Shown piece after piece: positions 53,996 to 62,607 of a stretch of 64,000 bases of DNA. A model generated the notes under the pieces. It worked only from the letters and a program-made list of their open reading frames with translations, had not been told where the DNA came from and did no database searches. Each line of letters opens with the position of its first letter. The first letter of the stretch is position 1. The translations under genes and the position numbers were made by a program. Origin of the DNA: Thiomicrorhabdus sp965602805 (lineage in GTDB: Bacteria; Pseudomonadota; Gammaproteobacteria; Thiomicrospirales; Thiomicrospiraceae); the NCBI GenBank assembly GCA_965602805.1, contig CBFCZK010000013.1, forward strand, positions 10,832-74,831, written 5' to 3'.

Positions 53996-55051
53996 CTAGT
54001 GCGCGACCGGTTGGTTACGTTGTAACCAAAGAGACTCTGCGGCCTGCAAGGCTTCGCCTAAAGTGAGATTATCTAGTGCCATCATAGCCATCGCCAAGGT
54101 TTGAAACACCGCCGCTTCACCATAAGCGTGCTCGATTTTACCCTGCCAAACGGCCAATAACACATCGGTATCCAAACACTTGTCGGTGGGATCGGAATCC
54201 AAGAAAGTCTTCGGCATAAAGAACGACCAGGCCTGGTCAATTGAATTATCTCGATTGCCGTTTTCATCAAAGACATTTTCCACCATCTTTATTTCCGTCT
54301 TACGATCAGGACGTACTTCAGCTTCCCCGCCATCACCACAAAAAGAGGCGGTCATTTGATCGTCTAATAAAGCCGCAGATTGCTGATGAATATCGTCATA
54401 GCCTTTATGAAAAACCCCATGTACACTTAAACGGGCGTTAAAAGGGTTTAACATGCGTGCTAATGAGTGAATTGGCGAACGTAAACCGAGTTCATCGCGA
54501 TAGTTCATTAGGGTTTTAATTTGCGGTGCAAAATCTTTAACATCTAAATAGCAGAAGCCGGAAGTTTCAATCAACGCTTTGGCGCTGTCTAATGAATCCG
54601 CAATCGGCCATTGTAGTAATTCAGCCACTTCCTTGGTGTATAAACGGCTCGTTTCATTACCGACCACACCGTGCAAAAACAGTTTATAACCTTTACGCTG
54701 TAATAACGTCAAAGCCAGCATAAACCAAGGCAGTTGACGGCGTTTACCTGCATAGGTGCCCCAGTCCAAATCCACGTCACAGCTTGGAGCATTCATGAAT
54801 TCACGAATCGCCTGCAAAAAACCAGCGGCTTCCTCAGGGGTCTCTTCACGCACACGAATCAGCATCAAAAACGCCCCCAACTGCATCTCTGAAACCTGGC
54901 CTGCCAAAATCATCGACATGGCATGACGTGCTTCAGCTTGCGTTAAGCTACGGCGGCGTTTTTGGCCACGGCCAACCGTTTGAATATAGAATTGAAAAGG
55001 TTTTGATTCTGCAACCTTAGACTCTGTTACCTTTATCTGATTTTCACTCAT
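53996..55051 (-). CDS. TrpD-like glycosyl transferase family protein (YbiB-type)
   Basis: A 351-residue homologue of anthranilate phosphoribosyltransferase. The helical N-domain RSLTQAEARHAMSMILAGQVSEMQLGAFLMLIRVREETPEEAAGFLQAIREFM and the HGVVGNETSRLYTKEVAELL region fit YbiB, whose members bind nucleic acid and lack the anthranilate site. The catalytic KHGNR and GTGGD loops of TrpD are not conserved. It overlaps cysG by four bases, so the two are coupled. The iterated palindrome (54227) encodes DQAW in this gene. Confidence 0.82.
   Translation of the reverse strand: MSENQIKVTESKVAESKPFQFYIQTVGRGQKRRRSLTQAEARHAMSMILAGQVSEMQLGAFLMLIRVREETPEEAAGFLQAIREFMNAPSCDVDLDWGTYAGKRRQLPWFMLALTLLQRKGYKLFLHGVVGNETSRLYTKEVAELLQWPIADSLDSAKALIETSGFCYLDVKDFAPQIKTLMNYRDELGLRSPIHSLARMLNPFNARLSVHGVFHKGYDDIHQQSAALLDDQMTASFCGDGGEAEVRPDRKTEIKMVENVFDENGNRDNSIDQAWSFFMPKTFLDSDPTDKCLDTDVLLAVWQGKIEHAYGEAAVFQTLAMAMMALDNLTLGEALQAAESLWLQRNQPVAH
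54227..54236. repeat. CCAGGCCTGG iterated palindrome inside the TrpD-like gene
   Basis: Exact in-frame copy, extended to GACCAGGCCTGGTC, encoding D-Q-A-W-S on the minus strand. Confidence 0.9.
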
Positions 55052-56454
55052 TTCAGCAACCTTTCACGTATCTTAATCACCTCACCGACAATCAATAATG
55101 CAGGCGGTTTTACTAAGTTCTCTTCAATCGTAACCGCCAATTCACCCAAAGTGGTGATGGTGACTTTCTGCTCTGGTGTGGTGCCTTTTTCGATAATCGC
55201 AGCAGGGGTTGCTGGATCCATACCGTGTGCAACCAGGCCTGCTTGAATTTTCGGGGCGTTTTTAATGCCCATGTAAAACACCATGGTGTCACCTGATTGC
55301 GCAAGACGAGCATAATCAATGCCTTCCGCACCCGCTTGTTGATGACCCGTGACCAAGGATACCGACTGGGAAAACTCGCGATGGGTTAACGGAAAACCGG
55401 CATAAGCGGAGCAACCTGCGGCTGCGGTAATACCTGGGACGACTTCAAACGGAATATCATTTTTGACCAATAACTCCGCCTCTTCTGCGCCACGACCAAA
55501 GATATAAGGGTCGCCGCCTTTTAGACGCGCGACTCTTTTACCTTGCTTGGCGAGATCGACCATCATCTGACTGATATCAATTTGCTGAACGGTGTGCCAT
55601 TTATCTTTTTTACCGACATAGATACGCTCGGCTTCACGGCGTGCCATCTCGACGATTTCAGGGGCGACTAAACGATCATACAGAATCACATCGGCTTGCT
55701 GTAATAGGCGTAAACCTTTAAACGTCATTAGATCTGGATCACCCGGCCCCGCGCCAATCAGGTAGACCTCTCCAACGGGCAAGGCCTGTCCTTCAGTCGT
55801 TACATCTTTTATCTGTTGCTCTAAGATGACTTCGGCGGCTTCAATACGTCCCTGCACGGCTTTATCAATAAAACTACTGTCTAACAGTTTTTCCCAAAAG
55901 GCTTTACGCCCCTCTAGGCTTTTTATACTGTCTTTTACTTTTTGACGATAAGCACCCACTAAGTTCGCCAAACGCCCGAAACCAGCAGGAATCAATGCTT
56001 CTAATCGGGCTTTCATTACACGCGCTAAAACAGGTGATCGACCGCCGGTAGAAATAGCAATGGTCATAGGTGAACGGTCGACAATCGCTGGTAATATAAA
56101 ATCACAATAAGCGGTTTGATCAGCGACATTGACAGGAATGCCCTGTTGCTGACAATAGTGATAAACCGCTTGGTTGACGGCTTCATCGTCGGTCGCCGAA
56201 ATGACATACTTTGGCGCAGTCAAACTGGCCATGGCTTCGATTGAAAAGGTATCCATCTGCCAGACAATCTTGCCATGTGACAAGTGGTATTTCATCTCAG
56301 TTTTCAATTCAGGCGCAATCACCGTAACAATCGCACCCGCCTTAATAAACAAATCCGCCTTACGCGCAGCCACCGCACCCCCGCCGATTATCAGGCAGTG
56401 CTGGTCTTTAATATTGACGAATATCGGTAAATAATCCACTCGGATTCCTTGCAC
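55048..56454 (-). CDS. cysG: Siroheme synthase CysG
   Basis: A 468-residue trifunctional enzyme that makes siroheme from uroporphyrinogen III for sulfite and nitrite reductases. The N-terminal dehydrogenase/ferrochelatase half starts MQGIRVDYLPIFVNIKDQHCLIIGGGAVAARKADLF, with VNVADQTAYCDFILPAIVDRSP. The C-terminal methyltransferase has VYLIGAGPGDPDLMTFKGLRLLQQADVILYDRLV, ARLKGGDPYIFGRGAEE and VTGHQQ. Its start is followed upstream by a 440-base region with repeats. A near copy of the palindrome (CCAGGCCTGC) is in frame at 55233. Confidence 0.97.
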   Translation of the reverse strand: MQGIRVDYLPIFVNIKDQHCLIIGGGAVAARKADLFIKAGAIVTVIAPELKTEMKYHLSHGKIVWQMDTFSIEAMASLTAPKYVISATDDEAVNQAVYHYCQQQGIPVNVADQTAYCDFILPAIVDRSPMTIAISTGGRSPVLARVMKARLEALIPAGFGRLANLVGAYRQKVKDSIKSLEGRKAFWEKLLDSSFIDKAVQGRIEAAEVILEQQIKDVTTEGQALPVGEVYLIGAGPGDPDLMTFKGLRLLQQADVILYDRLVAPEIVEMARREAERIYVGKKDKWHTVQQIDISQMMVDLAKQGKRVARLKGGDPYIFGRGAEEAELLVKNDIPFEVVPGITAAAGCSAYAGFPLTHREFSQSVSLVTGHQQAGAEGIDYARLAQSGDTMVFYMGIKNAPKIQAGLVAHGMDPATPAAIIEKGTTPEQKVTITTLGELAVTIEENLVKPPALLIVGEVIKIRERLLK

Positions 56455-56518
56455 TTGAAGTTTAGCTGTTTAGTTTATCGTTTAAATGATGAATGAGTAA
56501 ATATTTTGGCTCGTTTGA

Positions 56519-56543
56519 ACCACGAAGGCACGGAGACACGAAG
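56519..56543. repeat. CACGAAG repeat arm, second locus
   Basis: ACCACGAAGGCACG-GAGACACGAAG differs from the arm at 37126 by one base and is likewise followed, 27 bases on, by an exact CCAGGCCTGG. No matching complementary arm was found nearby, so the element here is partial. Confidence 0.75.
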
Positions 56544-56570
56544 GGTGAAAAGAGTGATGAATACAATCGA

Positions 56571-56580
56571 CCAGGCCTGG
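56571..56580. repeat. CCAGGCCTGG iterated palindrome
   Basis: Exact copy between cysG and soxY, extended to GACCAGGCCTGGTT. Confidence 0.9.
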
Positions 56581-56898
56581 TTAATATCCCAAAACACCAT
56601 TTTCTTGGTCAAAAAATACATTTCAACTCTTAACGAACAATGACAACAGTTTATACCTCTTAGAAAAAAGACAACGCCACACTACCAATATAACTCATTG
56701 AAACTAAAGTATTAAACACGCACCAAAAACCTCTCAATAGTTTTTTACACGTCAAATACAGAGCATAAATTAGCTTGCGTTACGCATATCAAACCTCTAA
56801 TCTGGAATTAAGGAAACATTAGCCACCTCTAATATTCAACGGTTATTCGACAAAGGTTTAATGCTTCCAAAACATTAAATTAAACAACGGAGTTTGAA

Positions 56899-57369
56899 AT
56901 GATGAAACGTAGAATTTTTCTAAAAAATAGCTTAGCCACCGGTGCGGCAGTCATCGCTGCTAACGCGGGTCTTTTAATACCAACCTCAGTTCTAGCGGAC
57001 TGGAATAAAAAAGCCTTTACGGCCAAAACGACTGATGAAGCAGTCAATAGCGTATTTGGCTCTAGCAATACAACAGAGTCTGGTGACATACAACTTAAAG
57101 CGCCTGCCATCGCAGAAAACGGTGCCGTTACTCCCGTAACAGTCGATGCGTCAGCGCTTGACGGAGTTGAGTCTATTGCCATTTTGGCGAGTAAAAACCC
57201 GCAACCACTGGTGTGTGAATACACCTTTGCTGCTGGTGCGGTAGGTTATGTCTCAACCCGAATTAAGATGGGACAAACCATGAATGTCATTGCGGTCGTT
57301 AAAGCCGGTGGCAAACTCTTTAAAGCACAGCAAGAAGTGAAAGTAACCATCGGTGGATGTGGCGGTTAA
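56899..57369 (+). CDS. soxY: Thiosulfate oxidation carrier protein SoxY
   Basis: A 156-residue periplasmic carrier for sulfur intermediates in the Sox pathway. The N-terminus MKRRIFLKNSLATGAAVIAANAG carries a twin-arginine motif (RRIFLK), and the C-terminus ends VTIGGCGG, the flexible arm whose Cys bonds to thiosulfate. The central SoxY domain is immunoglobulin-like. GGAG precedes the double ATG. soxZ follows 72 bases downstream. soxX, soxA, soxB and soxCD are not in the window. Confidence 0.97.
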   Translation: MMKRRIFLKNSLATGAAVIAANAGLLIPTSVLADWNKKAFTAKTTDEAVNSVFGSSNTTESGDIQLKAPAIAENGAVTPVTVDASALDGVESIAILASKNPQPLVCEYTFAAGAVGYVSTRIKMGQTMNVIAVVKAGGKLFKAQQEVKVTIGGCGG

Positions 57370-57441
57370 GCACGGCCTACTCCCCCTTATTACTCAAATA
57401 ACGACTCAAACAAAATTGAAAGAAATTTAAAGGATGACAAC

Positions 57442-57753
57442 ATGACGATTAAAATTAGAATTCGTGGTAAATCAGTCAATGGAACTGCCGAAGTAAAAGC
57501 ACTCATCAAACACCCTATGGAATCAGGGGTGCGCATGGATAAGAAAACTGGAAAGCCTTTCCCAGCCAAATATATCGATATGGTAGAAGTTTTGGTCAAT
57601 GGGACAAAAGCCATTGATGCCCAGTGGTCAGGCGCTGTTTCAGCCAACCCTTATATGGCCGTAAAGCTAAAAGCCAATTCAGGAGATGAAGTAACCATTA
57701 AATTAACCGACAACACCGGTGAATCAGGTACAAAATCTATTAAACTTAAGTAA
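57442..57753 (+). CDS. soxZ: Thiosulfate oxidation protein SoxZ
   Basis: A 103-residue partner that forms the SoxYZ heterodimer. Typical features are IKIRIRGKSVNGTAEVKALIKHPMESGVRMDKKTGKPFPAKYID, VEVLVNGTKAIDAQWSGAVSANPYMAVKLKANSGD and the final beta-strand pair. It has no signal of its own and is co-exported with SoxY. Good Shine-Dalgarno (AAAGGA). A terminator follows. The last 84 bases are repeated at 63857. Confidence 0.97.
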   Translation: MTIKIRIRGKSVNGTAEVKALIKHPMESGVRMDKKTGKPFPAKYIDMVEVLVNGTKAIDAQWSGAVSANPYMAVKLKANSGDEVTIKLTDNTGESGTKSIKLK

Positions 57754-57773
57754 CCATCAATATCAGAATATAC

Positions 57774-57817
57774 AAAAAAATCCCTAGTGAACAGGCCTGC
57801 TCACTAGGGATTTTTGC
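57774..57817 (+). terminator. Rho-independent terminator of soxYZ with embedded CAGGCCTG
   Basis: Arms AAAAAATCCCTAGTGA / TCACTAGGGATTTTT surround ACAGGCCTGC, a two-mismatch form of the iterated palindrome that forms the hairpin top. Confidence 0.92.
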
Positions 57818-58056
57818 ATTATTGAACGCGATTGCCTGGTTTTCAATCGAGTCTGAAACCAATGCCACCAAAGCCATGCAATGCATTTTAACCTCTCTAT
57901 TTAGGTGAGCAAATTTACTGTACCACTACAAGTAAACTCTCTGTTACTATTAGTTAATAATGTCAATAAACATAATATTTACGGGTGTCTAGATAGATAG
58001 GCATTAAGCTATGAGTTTTAACAATTGAACGGGTTAGTAAGGATTAAGGTGAAGAA
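57818..58056. other. Intergenic region before the hybrid kinase
   Basis: No gene is visible. It should hold the kinase promoter; no strong -10/-35 pair was assigned. Confidence 0.4.
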
Positions 58057-61000
58057 GTGAATCGCTATTTAGGGTGGGTTTTAGTTTTATCGTTGATTTC
58101 TATGGCTCTGGCTTACGAGTATAGTACTGATAATTCCTCATATAACCGAGAAATCATAATCTATTTTCTGATTTTTATTGGCGTATTTGTTTTTGTTATA
58201 TTACGTAAACTCACTCACATTTTACCTAACTTCTTATCAATGGATCGATTCACACAGAAGCTTGGATCACGAAAATTTCGACAAATTTCAACTGGATTTA
58301 CTAGTCTGTTTATCGTGGTATCGTTGGGATTGACATTTTATCTTTTAGAGAACAGTTATAAAACAGCACTGACGTCTGTTGAGGAAAGGCTCAATATTGT
58401 CTTGAACTCAACCGAAGGCAATGTTAAATCCTGGATTGATGAGCGTGAAAGGATATTGCTTCAATTGGGGCAAGACCCAGCTCTAGTCTCCATCACCAAA
58501 AACCTATTAAGCTTGCCTGTAGATCAACAAACGCTAGTGAATTCACCTTTTCAAACTCAAGCAAGAACCTTTTTTAAACATATGCAAGCCGACTTTGGCC
58601 AAATGGGTTTCTTTATCATTAACAAGGATGGTATGAGCATTGGATCCCGACGGGATTTTAATATTGGGTCACTCAATTATATTGTTCAACAGCGTCCCGA
58701 ACTTATACAGACAGCATTTGATGGCAAGCCGACTTTTATCCCACCGATTAATACGGATTTAGCAAATAATTCTAGCCCATACAATCTCTCGTCGGTTAAT
58801 AGCGCTTTAACCATGTTTTTTGCAGTGCCTATTAAGGATGTCGATGGCACGACCCTTGCCGTTTTAACACAGCGTTTAACCCCCTATGGCGTACTTTCTC
58901 TGATATTGCAGAAAGGAAAAATGGGGGAGTCAGGCGAAAGTTATTTAGTGAATCGTTTGGGACAGATGGTCACTCAAAGCCGATTCACTCATCAGTTACT
59001 AGAAATTGGTTTGGCTCAGCCAGACTCTGTAAAAGAGCTTCTTATTAAAAACCCTGGCGGAAACCTGCTAGAAGGCTATAGACCCACTGAATCCATCGCT
59101 GAACAGCCGTTTACACTTGCGGCTCAGGATTTACTTGAACAATTTGAGTTTAATGACTTTCTGTCAGAACACGTAATAACGAATCTTGAAGGCTATCCAG
59201 ATTATCGAGGGGTGCCTGTTTATGGCGCCTGGAGGTGGATTCCTGAACTTGAAATGGGCATTATTACTGAAATTAACACTGAAGAAGCATTAGCCTCATA
59301 TAATGAAATTCAGTTTAATTTGTTGCTTGTTGTTTTTGTTACCCTCTTGTTAAGCATTATCTCCACGCTGTCTTCGGTTGTTATGGCAAAACTAATGACA
59401 AGATCGCTGGAGAAGTCCAAGGGTGAATTAGAGGATAAAGTTACTGAACGGACTATGGCGCTAGCAGCACAAAGCAATCGGCTTGAAGATTTATATCAAA
59501 ATGCACCAATTGCTTACGCTTCGATCTCTCCCCTATCATGGCAAGTAGAAAAGCATAATCATGCTTTTTTACATTTATTGGGAGGGCAATATAATGACTA
59601 TGAAGGCCTTAATTGGCATGATTTATTGCTGCCTGAGATTGATCAAAATCCGCAAGAGATGATTGAAGGGCATTTTATTTTTAGAGACCATGAAGTTGAA
59701 GCTCGAGATCATAATGGTAAGTTGCTCTATGTACTATTCTCCGCTTCCATTGCTTGTGATTCCTCATCAGGTAACGTGAATGAAATTAGATTAATTTTAA
59801 TTGATATCACGGAACGTAAACAGGTGGAAGAAGAAGCTAGACTGGTGAGTTTTAAATCTGATCAAGCTTTGGATTTAACAAAATCGGGTTATTGGCATAT
59901 CCCATTAGCTCGTCATATTGAAAATACGGGTTGGATTTTGTCCTCTGCTCGAGCTTCTGAAATTTTAGGGGACCCGCCGCGTCCGCCTGAATGGCGTTAT
60001 CACATAATGGATGAATGGTTTGTTAACGCAAAAGCAGCGGATGAAATTGGCGCTGTTAATATGATGACAGACTTTCAAAAGGCCATTTCTGGCGAAACCT
60101 CTGTTTTTGATTCAATCTTTGCCTATAAACGACCTATAGATGGAGAAGTTGTTTGGATTCATGCCACAGGTCGAATTTCAAGAGATTCACAAGGCCATCC
60201 TAGCGACATGTATGGGGTAACCCAGGACATTACTAAACAACATAATATTGAATTAGAGTTAATGGATGCTAAGGAAGTTGCTGAAGCCGCAACCAGCGCA
60301 AAAAGTGATTTCTTGGCGAATATGAGTCATGAAATTCGGACGCCTATGAACGCCGTCATCGGCTTATCTTATTTGGCGCTCAATACCGACTTAAACCGTA
60401 AACAACGTGAATACCTAACTAAGATTTATGGCTCTGCCAATAACTTACTGTCTATTATTAATGACATTCTGGACTTCTCTAAGATTGAGGCCGGTAAATT
60501 AGATATGGAAGCCATAGATTTTGATTTGATGGAAGTTGTTGAGAGTTTTACTAACGTGATTCTGGTTAAAGCGGAAGAGAAAGAGTTAGAGCTTATTATT
60601 GATATGGATCCTGAAGTGCCATTGAACCTTAAAGGGGACCCACAACGCTTAAATCAAATTTTGATTAACTTAGCCAATAATGCGATTAAGTTTACCGATA
60701 AAGGTGAGGTGTCCGTTGTTATCAAACTGGATCAAGTGATTGATGATGGGGTTGTGTTAAATTTCTCGATCAAAGATAGTGGAATTGGCATGACCGTCGA
60801 CCAAGTGGCTAACTTGTTTAAAGCCTTTACTCAGGCGGACAGCTCTACCAGTCGTCAATTTGGTGGGACAGGATTGGGCTTAACCATTTCAAAACGGCTT
60901 ATTGAAATGATGGACGGTAAGATTGGGGTTGATTCTGAGTTTGGTGTAGGCTCTACTTTCTATTTTACGGTGCCTTTTGAGTTGGGTTCAAAACGCCAGG

Positions 61001-62487
61001 CCAGTCAGGTTCGTAAATTATCCGATAGCATTAAAAGTATGAAAGTTTTAGTGGTTGATGATAACGATACCAGTCGAATGATTTTGGTACGTTATCTGAA
61101 CTCGTTAGGATTTAACGCAGGAGAGGCTTCTAATGGACGGGATGCACTCACTGAATTGGGAGGTGCAGAAAACCCTTATCAACTGGTCTTTATGGACTGG
61201 AAAATGCCAGAGTTGGATGGCCTTGAAACGGTACGGCTTATTCAGAGTTCGACTAAAATTAAGGAGTCTCCCACCATTATTATGGTTTCAGCCTATGCGC
61301 GTGAAGAGTTAATGTCTAAGTCAAAAAACCTTGATATCGAAGCTTATTTAGTTAAGCCAGTTAATCCATCAACGCTGTTAAATGCAATTTTACAAGCATT
61401 TGGACATGAAGAAATTTACGAGCCTGTTCGTACTCAATCATCCCTGATTGAGCACATTAGGGGGGCACACGTTTTATTGGCCGAAGATAATGAAATTAAC
61501 CAGCAAGTGGCGATAGGCCTACTACAGCTACAAGACATTACGGTAGAAATTGCTAATAACGGTAAACTGGCTGTTGATCTATTAAATGAAAACCCCGAAG
61601 GGTTTGACGCGGTACTGATGGATATTCAAATGCCTATTATGAATGGCTATGAAGCGACTCAAACGATTAGAAAAGATCCTCGTTTTAAAACTTTACCCAT
61701 TATTGCTATGACCGCTAATGCAATGGAAAAAGATCGAGAAACAGCTCGAGAAGCGGGTATGACTGCACATGTCTCTAAACCCATTGATATTAAGAATTTG
61801 TTTGCTGTGTTAGGCCAGTGGCTTTCTATTCCTAAAAGTCGCCGTATCCATACAAGCCATGTCGCAATGGAAAATACCTCAGTAGAGCAGAGCGTTTCAG
61901 AGTTAAGTGCTATTGATACTCAAATTGGGCTAAAGCATGTTGGCGGAAATCATAAGCTTTATCAGAAAGTCTTAAATAAATTCAAAGAGAATCAATCAGG
62001 TGTGATTGAACGGATTACATCGGCTTTTGAGTCGGGTGACCTGGTTACCTCTGAAAGAGAAGTGCACACTTTAAAAGGGCTGGCAGGTAGTATTGGTGCA
62101 AATGCACTGCAGCAAGCGGCAGCCGACGTAGAGCAAGAGATTTTGTCAGGCGTCGAAAAATTAAGTAGCTTGACTACCTTATCAGATCAGTTTTCGATGG
62201 TTTTGGATTCATTAAAGGTGCTCGATGTTAACGAGGTATCAGAGGCTGAGCCGTCTATAAAAATGGCACCAGAAAAGATTAAAGCACTGGTAACTGGTTT
62301 AAGGTTATTACTTGAGGATGATGATGCAGATGCTGTAGAGGTTTTGGAAGAATTGATTCCCGCCTTTACCGACGCTCAGGCTGTAAAAGACATTAAACGT
62401 ATACTAGGTTTTGTAGAGAGCTATCAATTTGAAGAAGCGCTAGAAAGAATTAACCAGATGGAGTGTTTACGAGAATATAAAGAGTAA
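58057..62487 (+). CDS. Giant membrane hybrid histidine kinase (Cache-PAS-PAS-HisKA-HATPase-REC-REC-Hpt)
   Basis: A 1476-residue protein starting at GTG with AAGGTG eight bases upstream. TM segments lie near 5-20, 33-50, 86-105 and 420-445, with a Cache-like periplasmic sensor (about 110-410) between the last two. PAS domains occupy about 480-595 and 600-740. The phosphorylated His 758 is in FLANMSHEIRTPMNAVIG, and ATP-binding boxes NLANNAIKFTD and GGTGLGLTISKRL are intact. Two receivers carry Asp 1047 (FMDWKMPELDG) and Asp 1189 (LMDIQMPIMNG). The Hpt His 1337 is in EVHTLKGLAGSIG. A full phosphorelay in one chain, it probably passes phosphate to the HD-GYP regulator beside it. Confidence 0.94.
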   Translation: MNRYLGWVLVLSLISMALAYEYSTDNSSYNREIIIYFLIFIGVFVFVILRKLTHILPNFLSMDRFTQKLGSRKFRQISTGFTSLFIVVSLGLTFYLLENSYKTALTSVEERLNIVLNSTEGNVKSWIDERERILLQLGQDPALVSITKNLLSLPVDQQTLVNSPFQTQARTFFKHMQADFGQMGFFIINKDGMSIGSRRDFNIGSLNYIVQQRPELIQTAFDGKPTFIPPINTDLANNSSPYNLSSVNSALTMFFAVPIKDVDGTTLAVLTQRLTPYGVLSLILQKGKMGESGESYLVNRLGQMVTQSRFTHQLLEIGLAQPDSVKELLIKNPGGNLLEGYRPTESIAEQPFTLAAQDLLEQFEFNDFLSEHVITNLEGYPDYRGVPVYGAWRWIPELEMGIITEINTEEALASYNEIQFNLLLVVFVTLLLSIISTLSSVVMAKLMTRSLEKSKGELEDKVTERTMALAAQSNRLEDLYQNAPIAYASISPLSWQVEKHNHAFLHLLGGQYNDYEGLNWHDLLLPEIDQNPQEMIEGHFIFRDHEVEARDHNGKLLYVLFSASIACDSSSGNVNEIRLILIDITERKQVEEEARLVSFKSDQALDLTKSGYWHIPLARHIENTGWILSSARASEILGDPPRPPEWRYHIMDEWFVNAKAADEIGAVNMMTDFQKAISGETSVFDSIFAYKRPIDGEVVWIHATGRISRDSQGHPSDMYGVTQDITKQHNIELELMDAKEVAEAATSAKSDFLANMSHEIRTPMNAVIGLSYLALNTDLNRKQREYLTKIYGSANNLLSIINDILDFSKIEAGKLDMEAIDFDLMEVVESFTNVILVKAEEKELELIIDMDPEVPLNLKGDPQRLNQILINLANNAIKFTDKGEVSVVIKLDQVIDDGVVLNFSIKDSGIGMTVDQVANLFKAFTQADSSTSRQFGGTGLGLTISKRLIEMMDGKIGVDSEFGVGSTFYFTVPFELGSKRQASQVRKLSDSIKSMKVLVVDDNDTSRMILVRYLNSLGFNAGEASNGRDALTELGGAENPYQLVFMDWKMPELDGLETVRLIQSSTKIKESPTIIMVSAYAREELMSKSKNLDIEAYLVKPVNPSTLLNAILQAFGHEEIYEPVRTQSSLIEHIRGAHVLLAEDNEINQQVAIGLLQLQDITVEIANNGKLAVDLLNENPEGFDAVLMDIQMPIMNGYEATQTIRKDPRFKTLPIIAMTANAMEKDRETAREAGMTAHVSKPIDIKNLFAVLGQWLSIPKSRRIHTSHVAMENTSVEQSVSELSAIDTQIGLKHVGGNHKLYQKVLNKFKENQSGVIERITSAFESGDLVTSEREVHTLKGLAGSIGANALQQAAADVEQEILSGVEKLSSLTTLSDQFSMVLDSLKVLDVNEVSEAEPSIKMAPEKIKALVTGLRLLLEDDDADAVEVLEELIPAFTDAQAVKDIKRILGFVESYQFEEALERINQMECLREYKE

Positions 62488-62607
62488 GTACTCTCTTACA
62501 GAGAGCGTACAACGCTGTTAGTTGACGGTGTCACTATGCCTTAAGGATTTACTAAAGGCACACTTAAGAAGAATATCTACGGTTGATTCTTTTGTAGTTT
62601 TTTAGGG

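Larger units (their letters stand above)
56455..56898. other. Intergenic region between divergent cysG and soxY
   Basis: 444 bases without a gene. It holds a CACGAAG-type arm at 56519-56543, an exact palindrome at 56571-56580, and presumably the soxY promoter, which was not identified with confidence. Confidence 0.6.
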
